Positions 56,443 through 64,000 of a DNA stretch of 64,000 nt are shown here, piece by piece. The notes beneath the pieces are model-generated. The model made no database searches. It saw nothing but the letters and a program-made list of their open reading frames with translations, and was not told where the DNA came from. Positions within the stretch are counted from its first letter, which is position 1, and every line of letters begins with the position of its first letter. The position numbers and the translations under genes are program-made. The DNA comes from an uncultured Bacteroidales bacterium (lineage in GTDB: Bacteria; Bacteroidota; Bacteroidia; Bacteroidales; WCHB1-69). The stretch covers positions 91,110-155,109 of the forward strand of contig CALECM010000105.1 of assembly GCA_937949745.1 (NCBI GenBank), given 5' to 3'.

Positions 56443-57504
56443 TTATTTCCTGTCGGTGTACATCTTTTGATAATACTCCTGATAAGCGCCGGAAGTAACA
56501 TGTTCCAGCCATTCCGTATTAGCGAGATACCATTCCACCGTTTTCTCAAAACCTTCATCAAATTTGATTATGGGTTCCCAACCTAAAACGGTTTTGAGTT
56601 TAGAGGCGTCGATCGCATAACGGAGATCATGCCCGGCACGGTCAGGGACAAAAGTGATCAATGCCCGGGAAGCGCCTTCCGGTCTTCCCAGTTTCCGGTC
56701 CATAATCTCGATAAGCTTATATATCAGATCTATATTTTTCCATTCGTTATTACCTCCGATATTATAAGTTTCACCTATCTTCCCGTGATGGAATATAGTA
56801 TCGATTGCTTCGGCATGGTCCTCCACATAAAGCCAGTCCCGGACATTAATTCCTTTTCCGTAAACCGGCAACGGTTTATTATGTTTTATATTATTGATAA
56901 AAAGAGGAATCAGCTTTTCGGGAAATTGATTTGGCCCGTAATTATTGGAGCAGTTAGAAATAACCACCGGAAGTTTATAGGTATCATGAAAAACCCTGAC
57001 AAAATGATCGGAAGAAGCTTTAGATGCCGAATAGGGACTATGCGGATCGTAAGCGGTTTTTTCGGTAAATGCGCCGGTTTCTCCCAAACTTCCGTAAACT
57101 TCATCGGTAGAGATGTGATAAAAAAGTTTACCGGCTTCATTTCCTTTCCATATATGACTGGCTGCCGACAATAAATTGACCGTGCCTATGATATTGGTAT
57201 GGATAAATTCCATCGGATTAACAATGGAACGATCCACATGTGACTCAGCCGCAAGATGGATAACACCGTCAAAATCATATTCTTCAAAAAGGTTGACCAT
57301 ACTTTTACTGTCTACGATATCACCCTTTAGAAAATGATAATTGGGTTTGGAATCCACATCCGCCAGGTTTTCCAGATTTCCGCAATAGGTAAGTTTATCC
57401 AGGTTATAAATGTGATAATCCGGATAACGGTTGACCAACAAACGGATTACATGCGATCCGATAAATCCGGCACCTCCGGTAACTAATATTTTTCTCATAT
57501 TCAT
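56443..57504 (-). CDS. rfbB: dTDP-glucose 4,6-dehydratase
   Basis: 353 residues from the ATG at 57504 (MRKIL at 57498 is an alternative; the longer frame is preceded by unlikely sequence). Extended SDR fold: NAD-binding [25 protein letters not shown] with the catalytic TDE, and [11 protein letters not shown] with the YxxxK pair. Converts dTDP-glucose to dTDP-4-keto-6-deoxyglucose, the first committed step to dTDP-rhamnose and related sugars. The other rml genes are not adjacent, which is somewhat unusual. Confidence 0.93.
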   Translation of the reverse strand: MNMRKILVTGGAGFIGSHVIRLLVNRYPDYHIYNLDKLTYCGNLENLADVDSKPNYHFLKGDIVDSKSMVNLFEEYDFDGVIHLAAESHVDRSIVNPMEFIHTNIIGTVNLLSAASHIWKGNEAGKLFYHISTDEVYGSLGETGAFTEKTAYDPHSPYSASKASSDHFVRVFHDTYKLPVVISNCSNNYGPNQFPEKLIPLFINNIKHNKPLPVYGKGINVRDWLYVEDHAEAIDTIFHHGKIGETYNIGGNNEWKNIDLIYKLIEIMDRKLGRPEGASRALITFVPDRAGHDLRYAIDASKLKTVLGWEPIIKFDEGFEKTVEWYLANTEWLEHVTSGAYQEYYQKMYTDRK

Positions 57505-57614
57505 AATAATTAAGCAATACCCATACACACCCGTATTAAAATACGGAAAAGAAAACATTACAAAATTACACTTTTTTATCTTATCTGCAGCCGATTGTAA
57601 ATTATCCCGACCTG

Positions 57615-57800
57615 TCAGATTGTAACTTCAATACCGCCGGCATTGAGCGCAGCTTGCCGGATCATGGCGGAAAGTTTACTGTTACTATGTCCGTTCAATG
57701 ATTTGCAAATCCATTCTCTGGAAACATTGGGAAACATTTTCGTGAGTTGTGACTGCTTCCCATACGGCATGACAATTTTTGTTTGTTTTCTGGAAACCAT
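57615..57800 (-). CDS. Small HTH-like protein (possible Cro-like repressor)
   Basis: 61 residues with an ATG start. The sequence [46 protein letters not shown] has the spacing of a compact helix-turn-helix domain of the type seen in Bacteroidetes prophage-like repressors. It faces a second DNA-binding gene at 57921 across a 120-bp spacer with two palindromes, which looks like a divergent regulatory switch. Confidence 0.5.
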   Translation of the reverse strand: MVSRKQTKIVMPYGKQSQLTKMFPNVSREWICKSLNGHSNSKLSAMIRQAALNAGGIEVTI

Positions 57801-57831
57801 TTTATATTAATTTTTATTGTAATTTTGAAGC

Positions 57832-57852
57832 GTGGTTCACATTTTGAATCAC
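57832..57852. promoter_or_regulatory. Imperfect palindrome (operator candidate 1)
   Basis: Arms GTGGTTCA (57832-57839) and TGAATCAC (57845-57852), 7 of 8 positions complementary, spacer of 5 bp. Placed in the promoter region of the small HTH-like gene. Confidence 0.4.
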
Positions 57853-57859
57853 AAGCAAA

Positions 57860-57881
57860 ATTACTAAATTATTTTAGTAAT
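57860..57881. promoter_or_regulatory. Perfect palindrome (operator candidate 2)
   Basis: Arms ATTACTAAA (57860-57868) and TTTAGTAAT (57873-57881) around TTAT. It lies 39 bp before the ATG of the + strand regulator. Confidence 0.5.
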
Positions 57882-57920
57882 ACGATTTATTTGATCAATT
57901 ATTTTAATTTTTAACTATAA

Positions 57921-58307
57921 ATGTCTGATCCCGAAATAGAAAAAATTTTAAGTAAGCTCAACGAAATGCCGGAAAGCGCTTATAAGATTGCCAAAGCAAC
58001 AGGTATTACGGAGCAAACTATATTAAATTATAGAAATAAAAAGACCATACCGACCAAAGCGAACGCTAAATTATTAGAGTATTACTTTAAAGATTACGAG
58101 AAAGAAAAATATCATAACGAGTACAGTGATATCCTGATAGAGGCCCACGATAACCTGCCGATTACGGGTTGTCCGCTTTGTGCCGAAAAAGAACGGACTA
58201 TCCTTGCGATGAGCAAAACGGTCGATAACAGCGAAGTGACCATTACTTCATTATTGGATTTGGTGAATGTGCTGAAAAGAGAATTATATGACCTAAGGAA
58301 TAAGTAG
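57921..58307 (+). CDS. HTH (XRE-like) regulatory protein with CxxC
   Basis: 128 residues. The N-terminal domain (about 8-55: LNEMPESAYKIAKATGITEQTILNYRNKKTIPTKANA) is a clear helix-turn-helix of XRE type. The middle holds a CPLC motif (GCPLCAEKERTI) that could bind zinc, and the C-terminus is a predicted coiled coil (SEVTITSLLDLVNVLKRELYDLRNK). It is divergent from the 61-residue HTH-like gene. Confidence 0.8.
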   Translation: MSDPEIEKILSKLNEMPESAYKIAKATGITEQTILNYRNKKTIPTKANAKLLEYYFKDYEKEKYHNEYSDILIEAHDNLPITGCPLCAEKERTILAMSKTVDNSEVTITSLLDLVNVLKRELYDLRNK

Positions 58308-58600
58308 TTTTACGATAAATATTCATAAAATTCCTATTCCCTTTATTTATATCATTTTATATTTTGTATCCGATGTAATCCGCTTCACTTAAAATCTTAT
58401 ACCGGCAATATTTTTGGACGTCAAAATTAAAATACCTATAATATAAGCTTTATAATATTATATTATAATAAATCATAAGACAAAGAATGGTTAAAATTCT
58501 GCTTTATCTCCTAAACATTGTTTTTTTATTATCTTTGTACTCATTATAATGTTTGTGTATAAATTTATTATTTACTTGGTAACAATTTAAAACTTGTAGT
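58308..58600. other. AT-rich intergenic region upstream of the flavoprotein operon
   Basis: 293 bp without a gene. It contains the -7 element listed next and alternating AT runs around 58440-58475 (ATAATATAAGC... TATAATATTATATTATAAT). Confidence 0.5.
58530..58537 (+). promoter_or_regulatory. -7 element (TATCTTTG) for the flavoprotein lipoprotein operon
   Basis: TATCTTTG preceded by a T run, leaving a leader of about 60 nt before the ATG at 58601. Confidence 0.5.
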
Positions 58601-59254
58601 ATGAAACATCTGAAATATTTTTTGATTTTAGCCGTAGGTTTGAGTGCCTGTACCAGCAATCCTGCAAAACAAAATGAAAATGAAGTAAAAAAAGAACTGG
58701 AAGGAAAGGCAACAGGCGAACTTGTAAAGATCGATCCCAAAGAAATGCCGGGCAACCCGGTCAAGATGATCGGCGATGAATGGATGTTGATCACGGCGGG
58801 AAACAGCCAATCTTATAACACCATGACGGCTGCATGGGGCGCATTGGGCGTATTATGGTCCAAACCGATCGCTACCTGTTATGTAAATCCCACCCGTTAT
58901 ACCCATGAATTTATGGAGAAAAACGATTATTTTACTTTATGTTTCTTTGACGATACGCATAAGGGAGCGCTTGTATATTGCGGAACCAATTCCGGCCGTG
59001 ACCATACCGAAAAAAATAAAGCGGAAATGGCAGGATTAAACCCTCTGTATACTGAAAACGGTTCTGTTTATTTCAAGGAAGCCTATTTGGTGCTGGAATG
59101 CAGGAAGCTCTACGCAGATAATTTTAAACCCGGCAATTTTACCGCTAACGTCACCATGAAAAACGATGCGGGAGAAGAATCCCTCTATAATGAAAGTCAG
59201 GAAATGCATACGGTATATACCGGAGAAATCGTAAATTGCTGGATGAGAAAATAA
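58601..59254 (+). CDS. Flavin reductase-like domain lipoprotein
   Basis: 217 residues. A lipoprotein signal (MKHLKYFLILAVGLSAC, lipobox LSAC) is followed by a flavin-reductase-like (FMN-binding split barrel) domain: PVKMIGDEWMLITAGNSQSYNTMTAAWGALGVLWSKPIATCYV, then FTLCFFDDTHKGALVYCG. Family members bind FMN. An envelope-anchored form is uncommon. The next gene, 13 bp downstream, is another lipoprotein flavoenzyme, so the two probably act as an electron-transfer pair on the periplasmic side. Confidence 0.85.
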   Translation: MKHLKYFLILAVGLSACTSNPAKQNENEVKKELEGKATGELVKIDPKEMPGNPVKMIGDEWMLITAGNSQSYNTMTAAWGALGVLWSKPIATCYVNPTRYTHEFMEKNDYFTLCFFDDTHKGALVYCGTNSGRDHTEKNKAEMAGLNPLYTENGSVYFKEAYLVLECRKLYADNFKPGNFTANVTMKNDAGEESLYNESQEMHTVYTGEIVNCWMRK

Positions 59255-59267
59255 TAAAAATATAATA

Positions 59268-59882
59268 ATGAAAAAATCACCCATAAAATCAATAGCAATG
59301 ACCGGAAGCATCATCTTAATCGCTTTCGCTTTGCTGCAATGTTCCACTAATGTAGATAATATGGATTCCTCCCCTAAAAAAGATGCGTTATCCGTAATTC
59401 ATTCACGGAAAAGCGTACGGAGCTTTGTTCCGGATAAAAAGGTAAGTAGAGAAGATATCGAAACCATATCCAGAGCCGGTATGGCTGCGCCCTCAGGCCG
59501 TGATACACGCCCCTGGGAAATAATGGTTGTGGATGACAGGCAAATATTGGATGCCATGGCAGAAGGACTTCCCTATGCCAAAATGTTGGTACAGGCTCCA
59601 CAAGCTATCGTGGTTTGCGGCGATACGACCAAATCGTCTTACTGGTATTTGGATTGCTCCGCCGCTACGGAAAATATATTATTAGCTATCGAAGCCCTCG
59701 GACTGGGATCCGTATGGACCGCAGCGTATCCTTATCAGGAAAGGATGGATGTGGTGATCCGCAGCCTCGATTTACCGGAAAATATTTTGCCTTTATGTGT
59801 GTTGCCTTTAGGATATCCCGAAGGTGATGAAAGTGCGAAAGATAAATTCGACGTGAGCAAGATCCATTTTAATAAATGGTAA
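59268..59882 (+). CDS. Nitroreductase-family lipoprotein
   Basis: 204 residues with a lipoprotein signal (about 1-25, ending FALLQC). The nitroreductase domain shows SVIHSRKSVRSFVPDKKVSREDIETISRAGMAAPSGRDTRPWEIMVV (FMN-phosphate site), the middle helix CSAATENILLAIEALGLGSVW and the FMN-binding PLCVLPLGYP. It lies in an operon with the flavin-reductase-like lipoprotein. Substrate unknown; envelope location inferred from the lipobox. Confidence 0.87.
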   Translation: MKKSPIKSIAMTGSIILIAFALLQCSTNVDNMDSSPKKDALSVIHSRKSVRSFVPDKKVSREDIETISRAGMAAPSGRDTRPWEIMVVDDRQILDAMAEGLPYAKMLVQAPQAIVVCGDTTKSSYWYLDCSAATENILLAIEALGLGSVWTAAYPYQERMDVVIRSLDLPENILPLCVLPLGYPEGDESAKDKFDVSKIHFNKW

Positions 59883-59936
59883 GGACCCGATAGAATAATG
59901 CCGGAATATCTTAGATAATCATTTACAATGATTTTT

Positions 59937-59968
59937 AAACGGACACTTCGAAACCCAGTGTCCGTTTT
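59937..59968 (+). terminator. Intrinsic terminator of the flavoprotein operon
   Basis: Eleven-bp stem AAACGGACACT (59937-59947) / AGTGTCCGTTT (59957-59967) with a 9-nt loop and a T run. Confidence 0.85.
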
Positions 59969-60043
59969 GATATAATATACTACGACTTACAATCATTCTT
60001 TACCTGTACAAGAAAAATTAAGATTGCAGAAGTTATGGATTCT

Positions 60044-60769
60044 TTAATTCAAAATCTCTATAGGTTTTTTCTTTTTGTCCAGCCACCGGTTCACTCCGAG
60101 GAAAATAAAGTACATGGACGGTATTCCCATGTTCGTTTCTACCAGTGAATTAATTATGATAGTCTGAATGGTGGAAAAAGCATTTAATCCCACACTCCTG
60201 ATACCTGTGATCAAAAGGGAAAATTCCCAGGCGAACTGGACCAGTATTCCAATAGCCAAGAGCCAGGGAATATTTATTTTTTTGCTTTTGTCTGAGAACA
60301 GGTTCCATACCACCAAAAAGGCGTAACTGACAAATAGAATGAGAGCCATGACCCCATGATAGGAAGTCGTGGTCCGCCAAATCGTGAATACCGGCGATTC
60401 TGCCCCAAAACTTTGGGCCATAAGCGGACAGGCAATCCACCAGCAGATAATCAGTAAGGAATATCCGAATAAATTTTTATCCCTTTCAAACCAAAGCCAT
60501 ATCCAGGCAAAATTGGTTAGTCCGTAACTCATGGACATCCACAATAATACCCAAAGCAAATTGGCATTTTCAATATATCGTGTTCCCAAAGCCAAATGGA
60601 AAATACCGTAATCAACGGCGAAATATAAAATCCCGCCTAAAAGTCCGAAAACCAAAGCGCGGTTTTTTTTATTTAATATCAGGATTATACAAAAAAACAA
60701 TAAAAAAATAGTGTCTAATAAAGGATAAACATAGTTCATCATCCTTAAAGCGATAATTTCATTTCCCAT
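60044..60769 (-). CDS. Seven-helix membrane protein of unknown function
   Basis: 241 residues with seven hydrophobic helices (for example VYPLLDTIFLLFFCIILIL, ALVFGLLGGILYFAVDYGIF, WVLLWMSMSYGLTNFAWIWLWF, VMALILFVSYAFLVVWNLF). Conserved-looking tryptophans and charged loop residues are present, but I recognise no family. Convergent with the nitroreductase operon terminator. Confidence 0.7.
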   Translation of the reverse strand: MGNEIIALRMMNYVYPLLDTIFLLFFCIILILNKKNRALVFGLLGGILYFAVDYGIFHLALGTRYIENANLLWVLLWMSMSYGLTNFAWIWLWFERDKNLFGYSLLIICWWIACPLMAQSFGAESPVFTIWRTTTSYHGVMALILFVSYAFLVVWNLFSDKSKKINIPWLLAIGILVQFAWEFSLLITGIRSVGLNAFSTIQTIIINSLVETNMGIPSMYFIFLGVNRWLDKKKKPIEILN

Positions 60770-60916
60770 ATGTTATTATAATAGATAATACATTGATGAT
60801 TGAATTGCAATCTCCGGATTGGAAAACAAAAATAGATTTTTTAGCATAACTTTTCTGTTTAAAAATTGTTAATTATTACATTAAAAAAACATAATAAAAG
60901 TTGAAGCTAAATAAAA

Positions 60917-61699
60917 ATGAAAGAGTTTGCATTGGTAACAGGTGCCAGCCAGGGTTTGGGAAAGTCTTTTGCCACAGAACTTTCCAGGCGTGGTATTTCC
61001 TCAATATTGGTAAGTTTGCCTGGCCAGGGGTTGGAAGATTTTGCTATGGAGCTCCAAAATGAATGGAATATCGAAGTTCACCATTACGAAACAGACCTTA
61101 CTGATAAAAACAATATTATCCGGCTGACCGAATGGGTTAACCGCAATTTCAACCTCTTCTTACTGATCAATAACGCGGGATGTGGCGGTTCGAAAAGTTT
61201 TACGGATGCCAGCATCGATTATATAGAAAGGATTTTGCTGCTTAACGTAATGGCTACTTCTATCCTTACCCATCAATTATTACCCAATATGCTCGCCTTA
61301 CCGAAAGCATATATATTGAATATTTCCAGTATGGCAGCCTACACGCCCACAGGTTATAAAACGGTTTATCCGGCTTCAAAGGCCTTCGTACATCATTTTT
61401 CAAGAGGTTTAAGCGAAGAACTGAAAAATACGAATGTAGTGGTCAGTGTTACCAACCCGGGAGCCATGAAGACCAACGCCGACGTAACCGAAAGAATTAA
61501 CAAACAAGGAATTTTCGGGAAGCTTACCTTGCTGGACACCGAAAAGGCAGCCTGCAAATGTTTGGACCGTTTATTTAAAAAAGACCGTGTTATTCTTCTG
61601 AATCCTTTAAGTTGGACTGCCATGCATCTGGTTCCCAGATGGCTCCGTCAAAAAGTAATAACCGGCGTAATAAGGAAGGGAGAAATCGAAACGGTATGA
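60917..61699 (+). CDS. Short-chain dehydrogenase/reductase
   Basis: 260 residues, classical SDR: NAD(P) motif TGASQGLGKSFA, NNAGCGGS, catalytic serine in ILNISSMAAYTP and the YxxxK pair in YPASKAFVHHFS. The sequence VVSVTNPGAMKTN follows, as expected. Substrate unknown; the C-terminus (NPLSWTAMHLVPRWLRQKVITG) is hydrophobic and could contact lipid. The next gene begins inside its stop (ATGA), so the two are coupled. Confidence 0.9.
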   Translation: MKEFALVTGASQGLGKSFATELSRRGISSILVSLPGQGLEDFAMELQNEWNIEVHHYETDLTDKNNIIRLTEWVNRNFNLFLLINNAGCGGSKSFTDASIDYIERILLLNVMATSILTHQLLPNMLALPKAYILNISSMAAYTPTGYKTVYPASKAFVHHFSRGLSEELKNTNVVVSVTNPGAMKTNADVTERINKQGIFGKLTLLDTEKAACKCLDRLFKKDRVILLNPLSWTAMHLVPRWLRQKVITGVIRKGEIETV

Positions 61700-62676
61700 A
61701 AAAAGTATTTCTAACAGGAACGAATGGATTATTAGGTCATAACCTGGTCATAGAATTGATCGATTCCGGCTATGAAGTGAAAGGCCTGGTAAGGGACTGT
61801 AACAAGTACGAAGGGCCCTTATTTCCGGAATTGAAATTGATTGAAGGAAGTCTTAGGGATGATTTTCACGATCATTTGAAGGATGTCGGAGTTATGATCC
61901 ACGCGGCCGCCGAAACCCGACAAGACCTGCCTACGGAAGATCATTATGATGAAATAAACGTGAAAGCGACGCTTCATCTCCTTCTCCAGGCCATACAGGC
62001 CGGCGTTAAAAAATTTATATTTGTCAGTACCGCAAATACGGTAGGCACGGGTGGACAGGCCAACGATCTGGGCATGGAAGACAAAAGCATGACTTTCCCT
62101 TTCAATCAGGCATATTACCCGAGAAGTAAAGTGAAAGCTGAACAAGCCATCCTACAGTATCAGGATCATATCGGCATCGTTATTGTTAACCCTACTTTTA
62201 TGTTGGGCGCCTATGACACCAAACCCAGTTCCGGAAAGATTATTTCCATAGGTTCGGGGAAACCCGTGGTTTTCTATCCTCCGGGAGGTAAAAATTTTGT
62301 TTATGTAAAGGATGTGGCCAAAGGAATCGTAAATGCCATTGAAAAAGGTAAAAACGGGGAAAAATATCTCCTTTGCCATGAAAATCTTACACTAAAAGAT
62401 TTTTTCAAGAAACTCAACCGGGAATTAAATAAAAAACCTCTTATGGTAGCCATACCCCGGTGGCTTCTGCTCGCTGCGGGCCACATAGGTGAATTTATAC
62501 GTAAAATGGGTTTCGGCACAAGCGTATGTGTGGCGAATATGGAAATCATCTCCCGAAACGGATTTTATTCCAATAAGAAATCTGTCCGGGAACTGGGCAT
62601 GGAGTACCATCCCATAGAAACCGCATTAAAAGAAACTTTAAATTATTTTGATCAACGTAAAGAAAGCGGGAAATGA
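61696..62676 (+). CDS. NAD-dependent epimerase/dehydratase (extended SDR)
   Basis: 326 residues from the ATG at 61696, which overlaps the upstream stop by 4 bp; the longer frame would run 84 bp into the previous gene. Dinucleotide motif TGTNGLLGHNLV, FVSTANTVG and the YxxxK pair in YYPRSKVKAEQAI. Resembles dihydroflavonol-4-reductase/3-beta-HSD-like members that act on sterol-, terpenoid- or sugar-type ketones. Pairing with another SDR suggests sequential redox steps on one lipid or small molecule, which is inference. Confidence 0.88.
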   Translation: MKKVFLTGTNGLLGHNLVIELIDSGYEVKGLVRDCNKYEGPLFPELKLIEGSLRDDFHDHLKDVGVMIHAAAETRQDLPTEDHYDEINVKATLHLLLQAIQAGVKKFIFVSTANTVGTGGQANDLGMEDKSMTFPFNQAYYPRSKVKAEQAILQYQDHIGIVIVNPTFMLGAYDTKPSSGKIISIGSGKPVVFYPPGGKNFVYVKDVAKGIVNAIEKGKNGEKYLLCHENLTLKDFFKKLNRELNKKPLMVAIPRWLLLAAGHIGEFIRKMGFGTSVCVANMEIISRNGFYSNKKSVRELGMEYHPIETALKETLNYFDQRKESGK

Positions 62677-62692
62677 TTAATTTTGCCGCCTG

Positions 62693-63640
62693 ATGAAAAA
62701 GAATATCAAAACCCCCGGCCATATTGCGTTATTGGTTTCCAGTATCATATTTGGCCTTAATACACCCATATCACGCACGCTTATTCCTGATGTTGTCAGT
62801 CCTTTTACACTTAGTTTTCTGAGAATGGCAGGCGCTATGGTTTTGTTTTGGATAGTTTCGATTTTTACCAAAAAAGAACATGTACCGCCCAAAGATATCC
62901 TGATGCTCTTTTTTGCCTCTATATTCGCTCTTGTACTCAATCAAATCCCCTTTATTATAGGACTGTCTATGACCTCTCCTATAGATGCCTCGATTATTAT
63001 CACGATATTACCGATCGTCAGTATGTTCCTTGCGGCCGTTATCCTGAAAGAGCCTATTACCCTCAAAAAAGTTCTCGGAGTTCTGGTGGGAGCGGGCGGC
63101 GCTTTACTGCTTATTATGAGTCATCACGAGGTTTCACTGGGCAGCGGCAGTATGATCGGAAATTTGATCATCGTATGCGGAGTTATCTCTTATTCCATTT
63201 ATCTCACCGCATTCAAGAATCTGATTTCACGTTATTCGCCGGTCACCTGTATGAAATGGATGTTTTTATTCGCGACAATCCTCTCTCTTCCTATATGTTA
63301 CCGTTCATTAGCAGCAACTGATTTTCTCTCTTTGGACATTAGCGCTTACCTGCGTATCGGTTATGTAGTATGTTTCGCGACGTTTTTTACTTATTTCCTG
63401 ATTCCAATAGGACAAAAAGTATTGCGTCCTACTACGATAAGCATGTACAATTACCTGCAACCCATAGTATCATCATTGGTGGCCGTAGCATTGCATATGG
63501 ACACTTTCGGGATTGAGAAAGTAATTTCGGGAATCCTTGTCTTCACAGGTGTATTCCTGGTTACCCGCAGTAAATCGAGGGCACAGATGGAAGCTGAAAG
63601 GAAAAAAAGTATTGTCTTGGAAGAAAATTACAAAGAATAA
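62693..63640 (+). CDS. EamA/DMT-family transporter
   Basis: 315 residues with ten membrane helices in two EamA repeats (GHIALLVSSIIFGLNTPISRTLI and GNLIIVCGVISYSIYLTAFKN). Basic C-terminal tail (KSRAQMEAERKKS). Members export or import metabolites such as amino acids or sugar derivatives; the substrate cannot be predicted. Begins 16 bp after the epimerase gene, so it is probably in the same operon. Confidence 0.9.
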   Translation: MKKNIKTPGHIALLVSSIIFGLNTPISRTLIPDVVSPFTLSFLRMAGAMVLFWIVSIFTKKEHVPPKDILMLFFASIFALVLNQIPFIIGLSMTSPIDASIIITILPIVSMFLAAVILKEPITLKKVLGVLVGAGGALLLIMSHHEVSLGSGSMIGNLIIVCGVISYSIYLTAFKNLISRYSPVTCMKWMFLFATILSLPICYRSLAATDFLSLDISAYLRIGYVVCFATFFTYFLIPIGQKVLRPTTISMYNYLQPIVSSLVAVALHMDTFGIEKVISGILVFTGVFLVTRSKSRAQMEAERKKSIVLEENYKE

Positions 63641-63645
63641 GCAGA

Positions 63646-63999
63646 TCAATCTTCTATATTCACCGCAACCCATTCGGTTTTCCCTCCGATGGCAGGATTT
63701 AATTTATAAACGGTTACCTCTGCTTTTTCTAATGAAGGATACTCTGTTTTTAAACCCGTGATGATTTTATAGCAAAGATGTTCCAGGATATTCACGGGTT
63801 GCGATACGATTTCTTTTACGAGTCCATACACTTCCTGATAATTTACGGTATACCTCAGATCATCCGTTTTCGCAGCTTCCGTTATATCATAATACAAGAC
63901 GACGTCTACTTTAAACCGGGTCCCGATTACTTTTTCTTCTTTAAAACAACCGTGATAAGCATAAAACTCCATCCCGGAGATCAATATTTTACTTTTCAT
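63646..63999 (-). CDS. folB: Dihydroneopterin aldolase
   Basis: 117 residues, complete to the ATG at the window's last bases. GMEFYAYHGCFKEEKVIGTRFKVDVVL, the substrate-binding TVNYQEVYGLVKEIV, VNILEHLCYKI and the catalytic lysine in VTVYKLNPAIGG. Cleaves dihydroneopterin to 6-hydroxymethyl-dihydropterin in folate synthesis. Its stop is only 5 bp from the convergent EamA gene stop. Confidence 0.96.
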   Translation of the reverse strand: MKSKILISGMEFYAYHGCFKEEKVIGTRFKVDVVLYYDITEAAKTDDLRYTVNYQEVYGLVKEIVSQPVNILEHLCYKIITGLKTEYPSLEKAEVTVYKLNPAIGGKTEWVAVNIED

Positions 64000-64000
64000 T

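Overview
The window looks like chromosome from an anaerobic member of the Bacteroidales. Three kinds of evidence agree. Promoters carry the Bacteroidetes -7 element TAnnTTTG (mostly TATTTTTG or TATATTTG) shortly upstream of start codons. The gene content is typical of the phylum: a type IX secretion (T9SS) type B C-terminal domain, a PorE-like OmpA protein, fused SecDF, a large TamB, DUF5103, PNGase F and BlaI/BlaR1 with TonB-type domains. Anaerobic metabolism is indicated by pyruvate:ferredoxin oxidoreductase and the [FeFe]-hydrogenase maturase HydF. The genus cannot be fixed from the sequence.

Layout. 0-10 kb: 3' end of a T9SS cargo protein, tamB, tsaD, a ROK kinase, DUF5103, an SRPBCC-like protein and lptB. 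10-20 kb: secDF, a PorE-like protein, a frameshifted mutS and a secreted PNGase F. 20-28 kb: an accessory region. A BlaI/BlaR1-type operon carries three TonB C-terminal domains. It is followed by about 4.2 kb of AT-rich sequence holding small secreted orphans and Rhs/polymorphic-toxin debris, bracketed by a 193-bp direct repeat of the blaR1 3' end. Two tRNA genes follow. 28-37 kb: an RND efflux pump, Hsp20, a GH20 hexosaminidase lipoprotein, a divergent LytTR/LytS two-component pair and an orphan lipoprotein. 37-48 kb: hydF, a nitroreductase, a GT39 glycosyltransferase, a repeat-rich noncoding stretch, a wbpD/wbpE-like pair, lpxH, era, a CDF metal exporter and a GapN-like dehydrogenase. 48-64 kb: nifJ, a small membrane protein, usp, tsaB, an Omp85 barrel, purC, rfbB, a divergent pair of small DNA-binding genes with palindromes between them, two flavoprotein-type lipoproteins, a seven-helix membrane protein, two SDR-type enzymes, an EamA transporter and folB.

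How the genes fit together. Much of the window serves the envelope: TamB, the Omp85 barrel, LptB, LpxH, SecDF, the PorE-like protein, and WbpE/WbpD/RfbB for surface sugars. In Porphyromonas gingivalis, WbpE (PorR) and WbpD make the sugar linked to T9SS cargo anchoring, so the first gene, the PorE-like gene and the wbp pair may belong to one export-and-anchoring process. TsaD and TsaB act in the same tRNA t6A pathway from separate loci. PFOR and HydF fit a ferredoxin/hydrogen metabolism. The least explained parts are the 23.4-27.6 kb island, the TonB-domain-rich BlaI/BlaR1 operon, and the mutS frameshift.
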